Shown in pieces: positions 51,352 to 60,359 of a DNA stretch of 64,000 nt. Made by a program: the position numbers and the translations under genes. Under the pieces are notes generated by a model. That model was not told the origin of the DNA, did no database searches, and worked only from the letters and a program-made list of their open reading frames with translations. How positions within the stretch are numbered: the stretch's first letter is position 1; every line of letters begins with the position of its first letter. This DNA is from Paraburkholderia aspalathi (GTDB taxonomy: Bacteria > Pseudomonadota > Gammaproteobacteria > Burkholderiales > Burkholderiaceae), in the NCBI RefSeq assembly GCF_900116445.1, contig NZ_FPBH01000028.1, positions 62,001-126,000 on the forward strand, read 5' to 3'.

Positions 51352-52965
51352 TTACTCGACGGTCGGCGGGTTTTCGAACGTGTGGAACGGAGCCGGGCTC
51401 GGCACGGTCCATTCGAGGCCCGTTGCGCCGTCCCACGGCTTGTCGCCCGCTTTCTCGTGCTCGCCACCGCCACGGTAGGCCGGCAGTGCAACTGCGAACA
51501 GGAAGTACACCTGCGCCAGACCGAAGCCGAACGCGCCGATCGAGATGACCTGGTTCCAGTCGGTGAACTGTGCCGGGTAGTCAGCGTAGCGACGCGGCAT
51601 ACCCGCGAGACCGACAAAGTGCATCGGCAGGAACGCGAGGTTGAAGAAGAACATCGACGCCCAGAAGTGGATCTTGCCGCGCGTTTCGTTGTACATCCAG
51701 CCGGTCCACTTCGGCGACCAGTAGTACCACCCGGAGAACAACGCGAAGAGAGAACCCGCCACTAGCACGTAGTGGAAGTGCGCCACCACGAAATAGGTCC
51801 CGTGATACTGGATGTCGAGCGGCGCCATTGCCAGCATCAGGCCCGACAGACCGCCGAACGTGAACACGATCAGGAAGCCGACCGCGAACAGCATAGGCGT
51901 TTCGAAGGACAGCGAACCGCGCCACATCGTCGCGACCCAGTTGAACACCTTCACACCCGTCGGCACGGCGATCAGCATCGTCGCGTACATGAAGAACAGC
52001 TGGCCCGTCACCGGCATGCCGGTTGCGAACATGTGGTGCGCCCAGACCATGAACGACAGAATCGCGATCGACGAGGTTGCGTAAACCATCGAGCTATAGC
52101 CGAACAGCGGCTTGCGCGAGAACGCCGGGATCACCTGCGACACGATCCCGAACGCCGGCAAGATCATGATGTACACCTCGGGGTGCCCGAAGAACCAGAA
52201 GATGTGCTGGTACATGACCGGGTCGCCGCCACCTGCCGCGTTGAAGAACGACGTGCCGAAGTGGCGATCGAACAGCACCATGGTGATCGCGCCTGCCAGA
52301 ACCGGCATCACGGCAATCAGCAGGTACGCGGTGATCAGCCACGTCCAGACGAACATCGGCATCTTCATCAGCGTGAGGCCGGGTGCGCGCATGTTCAGGA
52401 TCGTCACAACGATGTTGATCCCGCCCATGATCGACGAAGCACCCATCAAGTGGACTGCGAAAATCGCGAAGTCCATGCCCGGGCCCATTTGCGTCGACAA
52501 CGGCGCGTACAGCGTCCAGCCCGCGGCGGTCGCGCCGCCCGGTGCGAAGAACGAGCCGACCAGCAACACCGCAGCCACCGGCAGCAGCCAGAAGCTGAAG
52601 TTGTTCATCCGCGCAAAAGCCATGTCCGATGCGCCGATCTGCAGCGGCACCATCCAGTTCGCGAAGCCGACGAAGGCCGGCATGATCGCGCCGAACACCA
52701 TGATCAGGCCGTGCATGGTGGTCAACTGGTTAAAAAACTCGGGGCGCATGATCTGCAGACCCGGCTCGAACAGTTCGGCACGGATCATCAGCGCCATCAC
52801 GCCCCCGGAGAGGAACATGGTGAACGAGAAGATCAGGTACAGCGTACCGATGTCCTTGTGATTGGTTGCGAACAGCCAACGACGCCAGCCATGCGGCGTT
52901 TCGTGGGCATGGTCGCCGTGCACGTGCTCGTGGCCCGCGGTTACATCGTGTCCGATGCTAGACAT
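51352..52965 (-). CDS. ctaD: Cytochrome c oxidase subunit I CtaD
   Basis: Catalytic subunit with haem a, haem a3 and CuB. The 537-residue protein has 12 transmembrane helices. The CuB ligands and His-Tyr crosslink are in FGHPEVYIMILP and AHHMF, and the haem histidines in VVAHFHYVLVAG. The N-terminus is His-rich (GHDVTAGHEHVHGDHAHE). The ATG has GGAGA eight bases upstream. It follows ctaC by 44 bases. Confidence 0.98.
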   Translation of the reverse strand: MSSIGHDVTAGHEHVHGDHAHETPHGWRRWLFATNHKDIGTLYLIFSFTMFLSGGVMALMIRAELFEPGLQIMRPEFFNQLTTMHGLIMVFGAIMPAFVGFANWMVPLQIGASDMAFARMNNFSFWLLPVAAVLLVGSFFAPGGATAAGWTLYAPLSTQMGPGMDFAIFAVHLMGASSIMGGINIVVTILNMRAPGLTLMKMPMFVWTWLITAYLLIAVMPVLAGAITMVLFDRHFGTSFFNAAGGGDPVMYQHIFWFFGHPEVYIMILPAFGIVSQVIPAFSRKPLFGYSSMVYATSSIAILSFMVWAHHMFATGMPVTGQLFFMYATMLIAVPTGVKVFNWVATMWRGSLSFETPMLFAVGFLIVFTFGGLSGLMLAMAPLDIQYHGTYFVVAHFHYVLVAGSLFALFSGWYYWSPKWTGWMYNETRGKIHFWASMFFFNLAFLPMHFVGLAGMPRRYADYPAQFTDWNQVISIGAFGFGLAQVYFLFAVALPAYRGGGEHEKAGDKPWDGATGLEWTVPSPAPFHTFENPPTVE

Positions 52966-53009
52966 GACAATCTCCTAATGCGAATACTGCGGTGCTGACC
53001 ATGAACACG

Positions 53010-54602
53010 TCAGGCAGCCGGGCTGATCTGGACACGCCGGGCTTCTTTTGCGTCGCTGCCGCCCGTGATCGTTTCCGGCTTCTTCAAAATAATGTGGTCT
53101 TCGGCAATGCCGGCTGCTTTCAGCGCGTCGCGCACGGCTTCGGCACGGGTCTTCGCGAGCTTCGCGTTGACTTCGGCAGAGCCGGTGGCGTCGGTGAAGC
53201 CCGACAGCGTGAACTTGGCGTCCGGGTGTGCTTTCGCGTAGGCCGCGGCCGCGTCGACCGCCGCTCTCGCGTCGGCCGGCAGCGTGCTCTTGCCGGTGTC
53301 GAAGTAGATGCTTGCCGGGAGTGCAGCCGTGGTGTCCGAGGCGGCCGAAGCGGCTTCTGCACCAGAGGCAGACGCTGCGCCCGAAGCTGCCTCTGCGCCG
53401 CTAGCTGCTGCGCCTGCGCTGGCCAGATGATCGCCGCCTTCCGGCAGCTTGCCGTTACGGGCGTCCAGAATCTGCTTCGGCTGGAGAATGTCGCCGGTGT
53501 GGTTGCCCCACGAATTACGTTCGTACGTGATGACCGAAGCGATTTCGACGTCGTTCAGCGTCGGCGCCCACGAAGGCATCGCGTTCTTGCCCTTCAGCAC
53601 CAGGCTCACGTGCTCGGCGATCGGACCGTTGGCGATCTTGCTGCCGTCCAGCGCCGGGAATGCACCTGCACCCTTACCGGTCGGCTGGTGGCAGACCGCG
53701 CAGTTCGCTGCGTACACCTTGCCGCCGCGCTCCATCAGCTCAGCCATGGTGTAGGTCTTGTTCGGATCGTCCTGGCCGGCGGCCATTTTCTTTTTCTGCG
53801 TATCGACCCACTTCGCGTAGTCGTCTGCGGACAGCACTTCGACGACCACCGGCATGAACGCGTGTTCCTTGCCGCACAGTTCCGTACAGAAGCCGCGGAA
53901 GGTGCCGGTCTTGTCAGCCTTGAACCACGTGTCGCGCACAAAACCCGGAATCGCATCCTGCTTCACGCCGAATGCCGGCACGTACCAGGAGTGGACCACG
54001 TCGTTCGCGGTGGTGATGATGCGGATTTTCTTGTCGACCGGGACGACGAGCGGATTGTCGACTTCCTGCAGGTACGTGGTGGAAATCGGTTCGCGGCCAT
54101 CGGTTTGCGCACGCGGCGTGGCCAGCGTGGACAGGAAGCTGATGCCCTCACCCGGACCCTTCACGTAGTCGTAGCCCCACTTCCACTGGTAGCCCGTGAC
54201 CTTGATGGTAACGTCGGCGTTCGTCGTGTCCTTCATCGCGACGACGGTCTTGGTGGCGGGGAGCGCCATCAGCACGACGATGACGAACGGGACGATCGTC
54301 CAGATGATTTCGACGGTAGTGCTTTCGTGGAAATGGGAAGCTTTATGGCCTTTCGATTTGCGGTGCGCAAACATCGAATAGAACATCACTGCGAACACGC
54401 CGACGAAGATCACCGTGCACAGGATCAGCATGAACGTGTGGAGGCTGTAGAGCTCCTCAGCGATTTTCGTCGCCGGCGGCTGGAGATTGATCTCGTTGAC
54501 GGCAGGGCCGCCCGGAACATCGCCCACTGCCAGGGCCGCCCCGGCGAAAAGCAGTCCGCTCATCGCCAGCACGCCCATGAGGGCTCGCTTGATTGTTTTC
54601 AT
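53010..54602 (-). CDS. ctaC: Cytochrome c oxidase subunit II fused to cytochrome c and an OmpA-like domain
   Basis: Accepts electrons from cytochrome c. The 530-residue precursor has a signal peptide (about 1-26), two membrane helices (about 55-78, 98-116) and the CuA domain: His204, CTELCGKEHAFM (Cys239, Glu241, Cys243, His247, Met250). A fused class-I cytochrome c follows (CAVCH at 301-305, Met342). After an Ala/Ser-rich linker (394-430) comes an OmpA-like domain (about 431-527) with Asp471 and Arg486 at the peptidoglycan-binding positions. The ATG at 54602 has AAGGA; an in-frame ATG eight codons earlier lacks a site. Confidence 0.95.
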   Translation of the reverse strand: MKTIKRALMGVLAMSGLLFAGAALAVGDVPGGPAVNEINLQPPATKIAEELYSLHTFMLILCTVIFVGVFAVMFYSMFAHRKSKGHKASHFHESTTVEIIWTIVPFVIVVLMALPATKTVVAMKDTTNADVTIKVTGYQWKWGYDYVKGPGEGISFLSTLATPRAQTDGREPISTTYLQEVDNPLVVPVDKKIRIITTANDVVHSWYVPAFGVKQDAIPGFVRDTWFKADKTGTFRGFCTELCGKEHAFMPVVVEVLSADDYAKWVDTQKKKMAAGQDDPNKTYTMAELMERGGKVYAANCAVCHQPTGKGAGAFPALDGSKIANGPIAEHVSLVLKGKNAMPSWAPTLNDVEIASVITYERNSWGNHTGDILQPKQILDARNGKLPEGGDHLASAGAAASGAEAASGAASASGAEAASAASDTTAALPASIYFDTGKSTLPADARAAVDAAAAYAKAHPDAKFTLSGFTDATGSAEVNAKLAKTRAEAVRDALKAAGIAEDHIILKKPETITGGSDAKEARRVQISPAA

Positions 54603-54692
54603 AGCTTCCTTACCCAAAATTTCCATTCAAACCCTCGACCCCGCTGGCAGGCTGTCTCGCGCTCCCCGTGAACGCCGCGCGTCTCAACACGT

Positions 54693-55166
54693 CTAACAAC
54701 GCGTGAGCCACATGCGCAATTCGCCTGCGAACTGCGCGCGCCGATACTGCGCGAGATGTTGCCCGATCATGATCGTCTGTCCGCGCGAGACCAGTTTGAT
54801 CTGGTCACGCGGCGTTGCGCCCGGTTCGATCCGCACCCAGCGCGGATTGAATTCGAACTGCGTGAGCCGCTCGGCGCTGACCTGCTCGATCACGAGCCGG
54901 TTCTGAAACAGCCGGACGCGCTCGTAATCGACAGCATGACGCGCATATATGGCAAACGCGATGCCCACCGCCAGCAATTCAATACCGGTGAACGGCAACA
55001 CCAGCCAGGCGCCGACCAGAACCAGCATGAAAGCAATTGCCAACGAGAACAACGCAAGCGACACGTAGAAACATACAAACTGCCGCGGTGATATCGAACA
55101 GTTGCGCTTCATCGTCCAGTCTTTGAGAACTGGTTCTGAATCCGCCAGCAGATCTGATGCTTCCAT
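54693..55166 (-). CDS. DUF2244 membrane protein
   Basis: A 157-residue protein with two adjacent hydrophobic segments (FVCFYVSLALFSLAIAFMLVL and WLVLPFTGIELLAVGIAFAIY) and a C-terminal soluble part with FNPRWVRIE. It is the first gene of the cta structural operon, in the same place as in other Burkholderiaceae. Its function is unknown; an oxidase link is inferred from position. The ATG follows GGGAGG. Confidence 0.85.
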   Translation of the reverse strand: MEASDLLADSEPVLKDWTMKRNCSISPRQFVCFYVSLALFSLAIAFMLVLVGAWLVLPFTGIELLAVGIAFAIYARHAVDYERVRLFQNRLVIEQVSAERLTQFEFNPRWVRIEPGATPRDQIKLVSRGQTIMIGQHLAQYRRAQFAGELRMWLTRC

Positions 55167-55480
55167 CGCTGCCTCCCGCCGACCGTCACCGATCACCGCC
55201 TGCGGCCATTGCTTGCGACCGCAGAATCCAGCTACTTGATTACTGCCGCGTCACTTCATGTTGCAGCCCTATGCCTCGGGCCTGCCGCCCCAAATGTGGG
55301 AACTCCGGGCGACAAACTGACGCATTATAGGCGCGATCCATGGCATCCACAAGCAAGCCTCAATCGGCCCACAAGCCCGGTGCGACAAGCCTCCGCGCCG
55401 TTTTGACGCAGCTTTCACGCGTCTTTTGAAGCGGTAATTTCAGACATAACAGATGTCCTCTTTACCGCTTCGTTGATTCC
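55167..55480 (-). promoter_or_regulatory. Promoter region of the cta structural operon
   Basis: On the minus strand a promoter TTGTGG (55352-55347), 17-base spacer, perfect TATAAT (55329-55324) lies about 160 bases upstream of the DUF2244 gene. A nested inverted repeat (55429-55470) lies between bioC and this promoter. The rest of the 314 bases shows no further gene. Confidence 0.6.
55429..55470. repeat. Nested inverted repeat downstream of bioC
   Basis: AAGCGGTAA (55429-55437) and TTACCGCTT (55462-55470) enclose GACAT/ATGTC. No T-run follows on either strand, so it is not a normal terminator. Confidence 0.6.
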
Positions 55481-56446
55481 TCACCGATTCCTCGACGAGC
55501 CTCGTCCGATATCCTCGAGCCGCACGATCCCATGCCCTTCGGCCGTGGTGCGCGGCACGGCTTTCCAGGCGTGGCCGTAGATCACTTCGAAGGTCAGCGC
55601 GATCGTGCCGTCGGCGCGCCGGCGGGCTTCGAGCGCCGCCAGCAAAGCCTTGTGCAGCCTACGCGCGACAGCATTCGAGGTGCTCTCGCGCTCGAACGGA
55701 TAGGCGCCCCAACGGCGCACATCCGCGAGCAGCGACTCGGGCGACTTATACGTAATGGTGAGTGTTTCCTGATCCATCACCGGAATCTCGAAACCGCTCT
55801 CGACCAGCATGTCTCCGAGGTCATGCATGTCGACAAAGTCGATCACGTGCTTGCGCGAGGCAACGCCATGTGCGGCCTCGACCTCGGCGTAGGCGCCGCG
55901 CAATTCCTTCAGCGAATCGGGGCCGAGCGTGCTGAACATCAGCAGGCCGTTCACTTTCAGCACGCGTTGCCACTCGGGAAACACGAGATCGGGCCGCGAG
56001 TGCCAGTGGAGAGCGAGATTGGACCAGATGAATTCGAAGGCGCCGGCCGCGAACGGCAGCGCCGAGAAGTCGGCCTGCGCGAAACGCGGACCACGGGCGC
56101 CGAGTGCCTTGCCGAGCGTGGCCGGCAAAAAGCGCCGCCAGCTCATGTCGCCGGAATCGTGGCGCAACGCGCGGCTGAGCATTCCGTGCGACAGGTCGGT
56201 GCCGAACACCGGCGCCTCGGGGAAGCGTTCGCGCAATCCGGGGATGTCTTCGCCCGCACCGCAACCGGCGTCGAGCACGCTCGACGGCGCAACCTTGATG
56301 TAGTCGAGGCGTTCGCGCATGCGCTGCGCGATTTCGCGCGGCAGGAACGCGACCTGGTCGAAGGTCGCCGCACGGCGGTCGAAAATCTGCCTGAGGCGCC
56401 GGGAATCATAGGCCGGACGGCCAGATTGAGACGTAGTTGGGGGCAT
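55481..56446 (-). CDS. bioC: Malonyl-ACP O-methyltransferase BioC
   Basis: SAM-dependent methyltransferase that starts biotin synthesis by methylating malonyl-ACP. The 321-residue protein has the N-terminal RQIFDRRAATFDQVAFLPRE, SAM motif I VLDAGCGAGEDIPGL, and the BioC-type FSTLGPDSLKELR. Other bio genes are not in the window. The ATG is placed at MPPTTSQSG; 17 further in-frame residues upstream run into the divergent promoter with comF. The biotin role is inferred from similarity; a generic methyltransferase cannot be fully excluded. Confidence 0.83.
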   Translation of the reverse strand: MPPTTSQSGRPAYDSRRLRQIFDRRAATFDQVAFLPREIAQRMRERLDYIKVAPSSVLDAGCGAGEDIPGLRERFPEAPVFGTDLSHGMLSRALRHDSGDMSWRRFLPATLGKALGARGPRFAQADFSALPFAAGAFEFIWSNLALHWHSRPDLVFPEWQRVLKVNGLLMFSTLGPDSLKELRGAYAEVEAAHGVASRKHVIDFVDMHDLGDMLVESGFEIPVMDQETLTITYKSPESLLADVRRWGAYPFERESTSNAVARRLHKALLAALEARRRADGTIALTFEVIYGHAWKAVPRTTAEGHGIVRLEDIGRGSSRNR

Positions 56447-56530
56447 GGGTGTCGTACTGGCGTAGAGCACGAAGTATACTCGTTCGCTTCCGTCCATTCA
56501 GCGTGAAAGGCCTTTACGGGCGGTCCAATC

Positions 56531-57325
56531 ATGCCATTCCGAAAAAATTCCTCGTCTCCCGGCGGCTCGAACGCACTTTTTGCACGCTTCACGCGCGGCT
56601 TATATTCGGCATGGCCGCATGTGATGCACGCTGCGTTGCCGAACCTGTGCGCACTGTGCGGCAATTTGTCGCATAAAACGCTGTGTGCTGGTTGTGACGA
56701 GGCGTACTGGAACGAAGCCAGATTGCGCTGCACGGTGTGCGCGGTCCCTTTGTCCGGAACGCGCTGGGCGGGCCACGCGCAATATCGCTGTGCGGATTGC
56801 ATCGGCGAGCCGCCGCCGTTCGAGGCGACCTTTGCTCTTGCCGATTACCGCCAGCCGCTCGATGCCTTGGCGCTCGGGCTGAAATTCCGTGCCCGGCTGA
56901 TGCTGGCGCGCGAGTTTGCGCAACGCCTTGCGCGGCTCGCAGGGGATTCATGGGTGGACGCGACGGACAAGCCCGATGTGCTCGCGCCTGTGCCGCTGGC
57001 CAACAAACGTCTTACTGAGCGCGGCTACAACCAGGCCTGGCAGATTGCGAGGCCCCTGGCCCGCGCGCTGAATGTGCGCAGCGACGCCACCTTGCTGCAT
57101 CGTGTGATTCACACCGCGCCGCAATCGCGGCTCGACCTGGACGCGCGCCGCTTGAACGTGGGCCGCGCATTCAAGGTCGCCAGACCGGTGCAAGGTCTGC
57201 ATGTCGGCATCGTCGACGATGTGATGACGACCGGCGCGACCCTCGAAGCGCTGGCGCGTACGCTCAAAGCTGCCGGTGCGCGGCGCGTCACCAACTTCGT
57301 CGCGCTGCGTACGCCGAAAAACTAG
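56531..57325 (+). CDS. comF: ComF-family phosphoribosyltransferase-like protein
   Basis: A 264-residue protein with an N-terminal double zinc ribbon (CALCGNLSHKTLCAGC, CTVCAVPL, CADC) and a type-I PRTase fold with the PRPP signature VGIVDDVMTTGATLEA. Relatives (ComF/GntX) act in DNA uptake or gluconate use. A perfect AGTATACT at 56473-56480 lies in the bioC-comF divergent gap and may give -10 elements in both directions. Confidence 0.9.
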   Translation: MPFRKNSSSPGGSNALFARFTRGLYSAWPHVMHAALPNLCALCGNLSHKTLCAGCDEAYWNEARLRCTVCAVPLSGTRWAGHAQYRCADCIGEPPPFEATFALADYRQPLDALALGLKFRARLMLAREFAQRLARLAGDSWVDATDKPDVLAPVPLANKRLTERGYNQAWQIARPLARALNVRSDATLLHRVIHTAPQSRLDLDARRLNVGRAFKVARPVQGLHVGIVDDVMTTGATLEALARTLKAAGARRVTNFVALRTPKN

Positions 57326-57343
57326 TCTCTATCAGAAGCCATC

Positions 57344-57814
57344 ATGTTCAATGTCGTTCTCGTCGAACCCGAAATCCCGCCGAACACCGGCAACGTTATC
57401 CGCCTGTGCGCCAACACCGGCGCACGGCTGCATCTGATCGAGCCGCTCGGCTTTCCGCTCGACGACGCCAAGTTACGCCGCGCCGGTCTCGACTATCACG
57501 AGTATGCGCAGATGAACGTGCATGCCGATTGGGCAGCGTTCGTCGCTAAGGAAACGCCCGACCCGGCGCGGATGTTCGCCTTCACCACCCGTGGCTCGGG
57601 CCGGTTTCACGAGCATGCGTTTCAATCCGGCGACTGGTTCGTATTCGGCGCAGAAACGCGCGGCCTGCCTGACACCGTGCTCGATCAATTCGCCAATGAA
57701 CAACGCGTGCGTCTGCCGATGCGGCCGGGCAACCGCAGCCTGAATCTTTCGAATACGGTCGCCGTGGTCGTGTTCGAAGCGTGGCGTCAGACCGGCTTTG
57801 ACGGCGGCGCCTGA
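57344..57814 (+). CDS. trmL: tRNA (cytidine(34)-2'-O)-methyltransferase TrmL
   Basis: SPOUT methyltransferase modifying the wobble base of tRNA-Leu isoacceptors. The 156-residue protein has EPEIPPNTGNVIRLCANTG, the knot region VFGAETRGLP and the C-terminal MRPGNRSLNLSNTVAVVVFEA. It lies 18 bases after comF and overlaps the 3' end of the macro-domain gene by 28 bases in convergent orientation. Confidence 0.96.
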   Translation: MFNVVLVEPEIPPNTGNVIRLCANTGARLHLIEPLGFPLDDAKLRRAGLDYHEYAQMNVHADWAAFVAKETPDPARMFAFTTRGSGRFHEHAFQSGDWFVFGAETRGLPDTVLDQFANEQRVRLPMRPGNRSLNLSNTVAVVVFEAWRQTGFDGGA

Positions 57815-58335
57815 CGGCGCTTCAATTCGGTTTCGTAGCGCGCGAGCATGGCTTCGTCGAAACAGGCGAACACCACGTGCTCGATTTTCGGGGTGCGTGG
57901 CAAAGTTTCAAGCACAGCGCCCACGGCGATCTGCACGGCTTCGTTGGCAGGAAAATGGTAGATGCCGCAACTAATCGCGGGGAATGCAATGCTCGTGCAA
58001 TGCGCCTGATGCGCGACTTCGAGTGAGCGTTGATAACAGGAGGCAAGCAGGTCCGCCTCGCCGCGCACACCACCCTGCCAGACCGGGCCAACCGCATGGA
58101 TCACGTGTTTTGCCCGTAACTGGTAGCCACGGGTGATTTTCGCATCGCCGGTTGCGCAGCCGCCGAGCGTTTCGCACTCACGCAGCAATTCCTTGCCGGC
58201 CGCGCGGTGAATCGCGCCATCCACGCCGCCCCCGCCTAGCAACGAAGTATTCGCGGCATTGACGATCGCATCCACGGCGAGTGTCGTGATGTCGACCACG
58301 CGCGCTTCTAGCGTGCAATTGTTAAAACTGGGCAT
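57787..58335 (-). CDS. Macro-domain protein, O-acetyl-ADP-ribose deacetylase type
   Basis: A 182-residue single macro domain of the YmdB/MacroD type that removes ADP-ribose modifications. Key segments: VDAIVNAANTSLLGGGGVDGAIHRAAG (catalytic Asn and Asp) and FPAISCGIYHFPANEA. The ATG is preceded by GAGG. Its 3' end overlaps trmL on the opposite strand. The substrate in vivo is unknown. Confidence 0.93.
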   Translation of the reverse strand: MPSFNNCTLEARVVDITTLAVDAIVNAANTSLLGGGGVDGAIHRAAGKELLRECETLGGCATGDAKITRGYQLRAKHVIHAVGPVWQGGVRGEADLLASCYQRSLEVAHQAHCTSIAFPAISCGIYHFPANEAVQIAVGAVLETLPRTPKIEHVVFACFDEAMLARYETELKRRQAPPSKPV

Positions 58336-58386
58336 GAGAACCTCGCTGGTCCGAAGCGTCGATAAAACGTGGACAGCGATGGCGGG

Positions 58387-58419
58387 CAGCCGTTCAGCGC
58401 TTTTCGCGCTAAACGGCTG
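58387..58419. other. Hairpin downstream of gpsA
   Basis: CAGCCGTT and AGCGC pair with GCGCT and AACGGCTG (58387-58419) around loop TTTTC, with one mismatch. It follows gpsA by 11 bases. No T-run on the minus strand, so it is a weak or Rho-assisted end at best. Confidence 0.5.
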
Positions 58420-58430
58420 AAAGACAAGAC

Positions 58431-59429
58431 TTATTCTGCTTTCGAATCGCGCCGCAGCAAGGCGCTAACGGCGTCGCGGGGCGCTACGCCGTCGAACAGC
58501 ACAGCACAGACCGCCTGCGTAATCGGCATCTCGATTGCATGAGCGCGAGCGATTGCCAACACAGCTTGCGCACAACGCACACCTTCGGCCACGTGACCGA
58601 GGCCGCCGAGGATGTCGTCGAGCGTACGGCCCGCGGCGAGCTGCACGCCGACCGAGCGATTGCGCGAGAGATCACCCGTGGCGGTCAGGATCAGATCGCC
58701 CAGCCCGGTCAAACCGGTGAACGTCTCCGCCCGTCCGCCGAGCGTCACGCCGAGGCGCGACATTTCAGCGAGACCACGTGTAATCAACGCCGCGCGTGCA
58801 TTCAGACCGAGGCCGAGGCCATCGGCAATACCCGTGGCAATCGCCAGCACGTTCTTCACCGCACCGCCTACTTCCACGCCGACAATGTCATCGCCGGTAT
58901 AGATGCGCATGGCGCCATGATGGAACGCGGCAACCGTGCGCTCCCGGCATGTCGCTGACGTACTCGCGATCGTCAACGCGACCGGCAAGCCCTGCCCGAC
59001 TTCACGGGCGAAACTCGGACCCGACAGCACGCCGTTACTGCCATGCCCCGGCAATTCAGCCGCGACCACCTGATGCGGCAACAACTGCGAGTCGGCTTCG
59101 AAACCTTTGCACAACCACACCACATGCGCCGGCACTTTGCCCGCGTCGTGCATCGCCCGGAACAAACCCCGCAAACCGGCGACGGGCGTCGCCACGACGC
59201 ATAACGCGTCGTCGGCGAGCGCGTGGTCGAGCGCTGCATTCAGATCGGCTTCATAGCGAAGGGACGCCGGCAACGCAACGCCCGCCAGATAGCGGGCGTT
59301 TTCGTGCGAAGCGGAGAGATCGGCGATGAGCGCGGGTTCACGCGCCCACAGCACCGTGTCGTGCCGTGCGGCCAGATGTCCGGCGAGGGCTGTGCCCCAT
59401 GCGCCGGCGCCGAGGACAGCAACCTTCAT
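58431..59429 (-). CDS. gpsA: NAD(P)-dependent glycerol-3-phosphate dehydrogenase GpsA
   Basis: Makes sn-glycerol 3-phosphate for phospholipids. The 332-residue protein starts with the Rossmann motif VAVLGAGAWGTALAGHLA and has CKGFEADS, VLSGPSFAREVGQGLP (catalytic Lys/Asp region nearby) and GLGDLILTATGDLSRNRSVG. The long open frame upstream is spurious; the ATG at 59429 lies 22 bases after secB. secB-gpsA linkage is widely conserved. Confidence 0.97.
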   Translation of the reverse strand: MKVAVLGAGAWGTALAGHLAARHDTVLWAREPALIADLSASHENARYLAGVALPASLRYEADLNAALDHALADDALCVVATPVAGLRGLFRAMHDAGKVPAHVVWLCKGFEADSQLLPHQVVAAELPGHGSNGVLSGPSFAREVGQGLPVALTIASTSATCRERTVAAFHHGAMRIYTGDDIVGVEVGGAVKNVLAIATGIADGLGLGLNARAALITRGLAEMSRLGVTLGGRAETFTGLTGLGDLILTATGDLSRNRSVGVQLAAGRTLDDILGGLGHVAEGVRCAQAVLAIARAHAIEMPITQAVCAVLFDGVAPRDAVSALLRRDSKAE

Positions 59430-59451
59430 AGCCGGCACCGAACGGACGCGT

Positions 59452-59922
59452 TTAATGCGTGACGCCGTTTTGCGCCGCGCCTTCCTGGCCGCCCATTTGC
59501 GCGAGACGTTGCTCGTACAGCGCCTGGAAGTTGATCTCGGCGAGGTGGATCGGCGGGAAGCCTGCGCGGGTGATCGCGTCGGCGATGTTCGAGCGCAGGT
59601 ACGGGAACAGGATCGTCGGGCAGGCAATGCCGACCAGCGGATCGATCTGTTCAGCCGGAATGTTGCGGATGTCGAAAATGCCGGCTTGCTTGGCTTCGAT
59701 CAGGAACGCAACCTTGTCCGACACCTTGGCCGTGACCGTGCCCGTCACGAGGATTTCGAACACGGTGTCGGCGAGGCGCTCGGCCTTCACGTCGACTTCG
59801 ACTTCGACCGACGGCATTTCCTGCTCGAGGAAGATGCCCGGCGAATTCGGCTGCTCGAGCGACATGTCCTTCAGGTAGATGCGCTGGATGTTGAAGAACG
59901 GCTGGTTATTCTCGTCGGACAT
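59452..59922 (-). CDS. secB: Protein-export chaperone SecB
   Basis: Tetrameric chaperone that keeps secretory preproteins unfolded and hands them to SecA. The 156-residue protein has FFNIQRIYLKDMSLEQPNSP, the acidic stretch PSVEVEVDVKA and the SecA-contacting CPTILFPYLRSNIADA. The start is the ATG giving MSDENNQP. It lies between grxC and gpsA. Confidence 0.97.
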   Translation of the reverse strand: MSDENNQPFFNIQRIYLKDMSLEQPNSPGIFLEQEMPSVEVEVDVKAERLADTVFEILVTGTVTAKVSDKVAFLIEAKQAGIFDIRNIPAEQIDPLVGIACPTILFPYLRSNIADAITRAGFPPIHLAEINFQALYEQRLAQMGGQEGAAQNGVTH

Positions 59923-60098
59923 GATTGAGTGATTCCCTGATAGGTATGCATGGCGGCGGCCCATGACTCCACGGGCCGCCAGATCGTTGCGGCGCATCGC
60001 CGGCCCTCGAGGTTGTCCTTGAAGGGCCAGCACGCGCCGACTTGTATTTCACCCGACTGACTCACGCGCCGGCCGGCGCACCAGTCGGGCAGCTTCGT

Positions 60099-60359
60099 TC
60101 AGGCAGGTTCGAGCAGAGGCATCAAACCGCCCGCGCGATCGAGCGCGGACAGATCGTCGTACCCGCCGACATGCGTCTCGCCGATGAACACCTGCGGCAC
60201 TGTGCGGCGACCGGTCCGGGTCATCATTTCTTCACGACGGGCCGGGTCCTTGTCGATCAGTACCTTTTCAACGTGCTCGACGCCGCGCGACTTTAAAAGA
60301 CGTTCGGCCATCTGGCAATACGGGCACACCTGGGTGCTGTACATGATGACTTTGTTCAC
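60099..60359 (-). CDS. grxC: Glutaredoxin 3 GrxC
   Basis: Glutathione-dependent disulfide reductase of 86 residues with the dithiol active site CPYC (residues 11-14) and the GSH-binding TVPQVFIGETHVGGYDDL. The GTG start at 60359 has AAGGAG eight bases upstream and overlaps the rhodanese stop (GTGA). A longer in-frame reading is an artefact. Confidence 0.95.
   Translation of the reverse strand: MNKVIMYSTQVCPYCQMAERLLKSRGVEHVEKVLIDKDPARREEMMTRTGRRTVPQVFIGETHVGGYDDLSALDRAGGLMPLLEPA

Noticed and set aside
52992..54671. A 559-residue open frame opposite ctaC, and a 408-residue one opposite ctaD
   Set aside because: Both mirror long genuine oxidase genes and have Arg/His-rich, unconserved translations.
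57787..57814. Overlap of trmL and the macro-domain gene as an annotation error
   Set aside because: Both C-termini are well supported. A 28-base convergent overlap is short and common in compact genomes.
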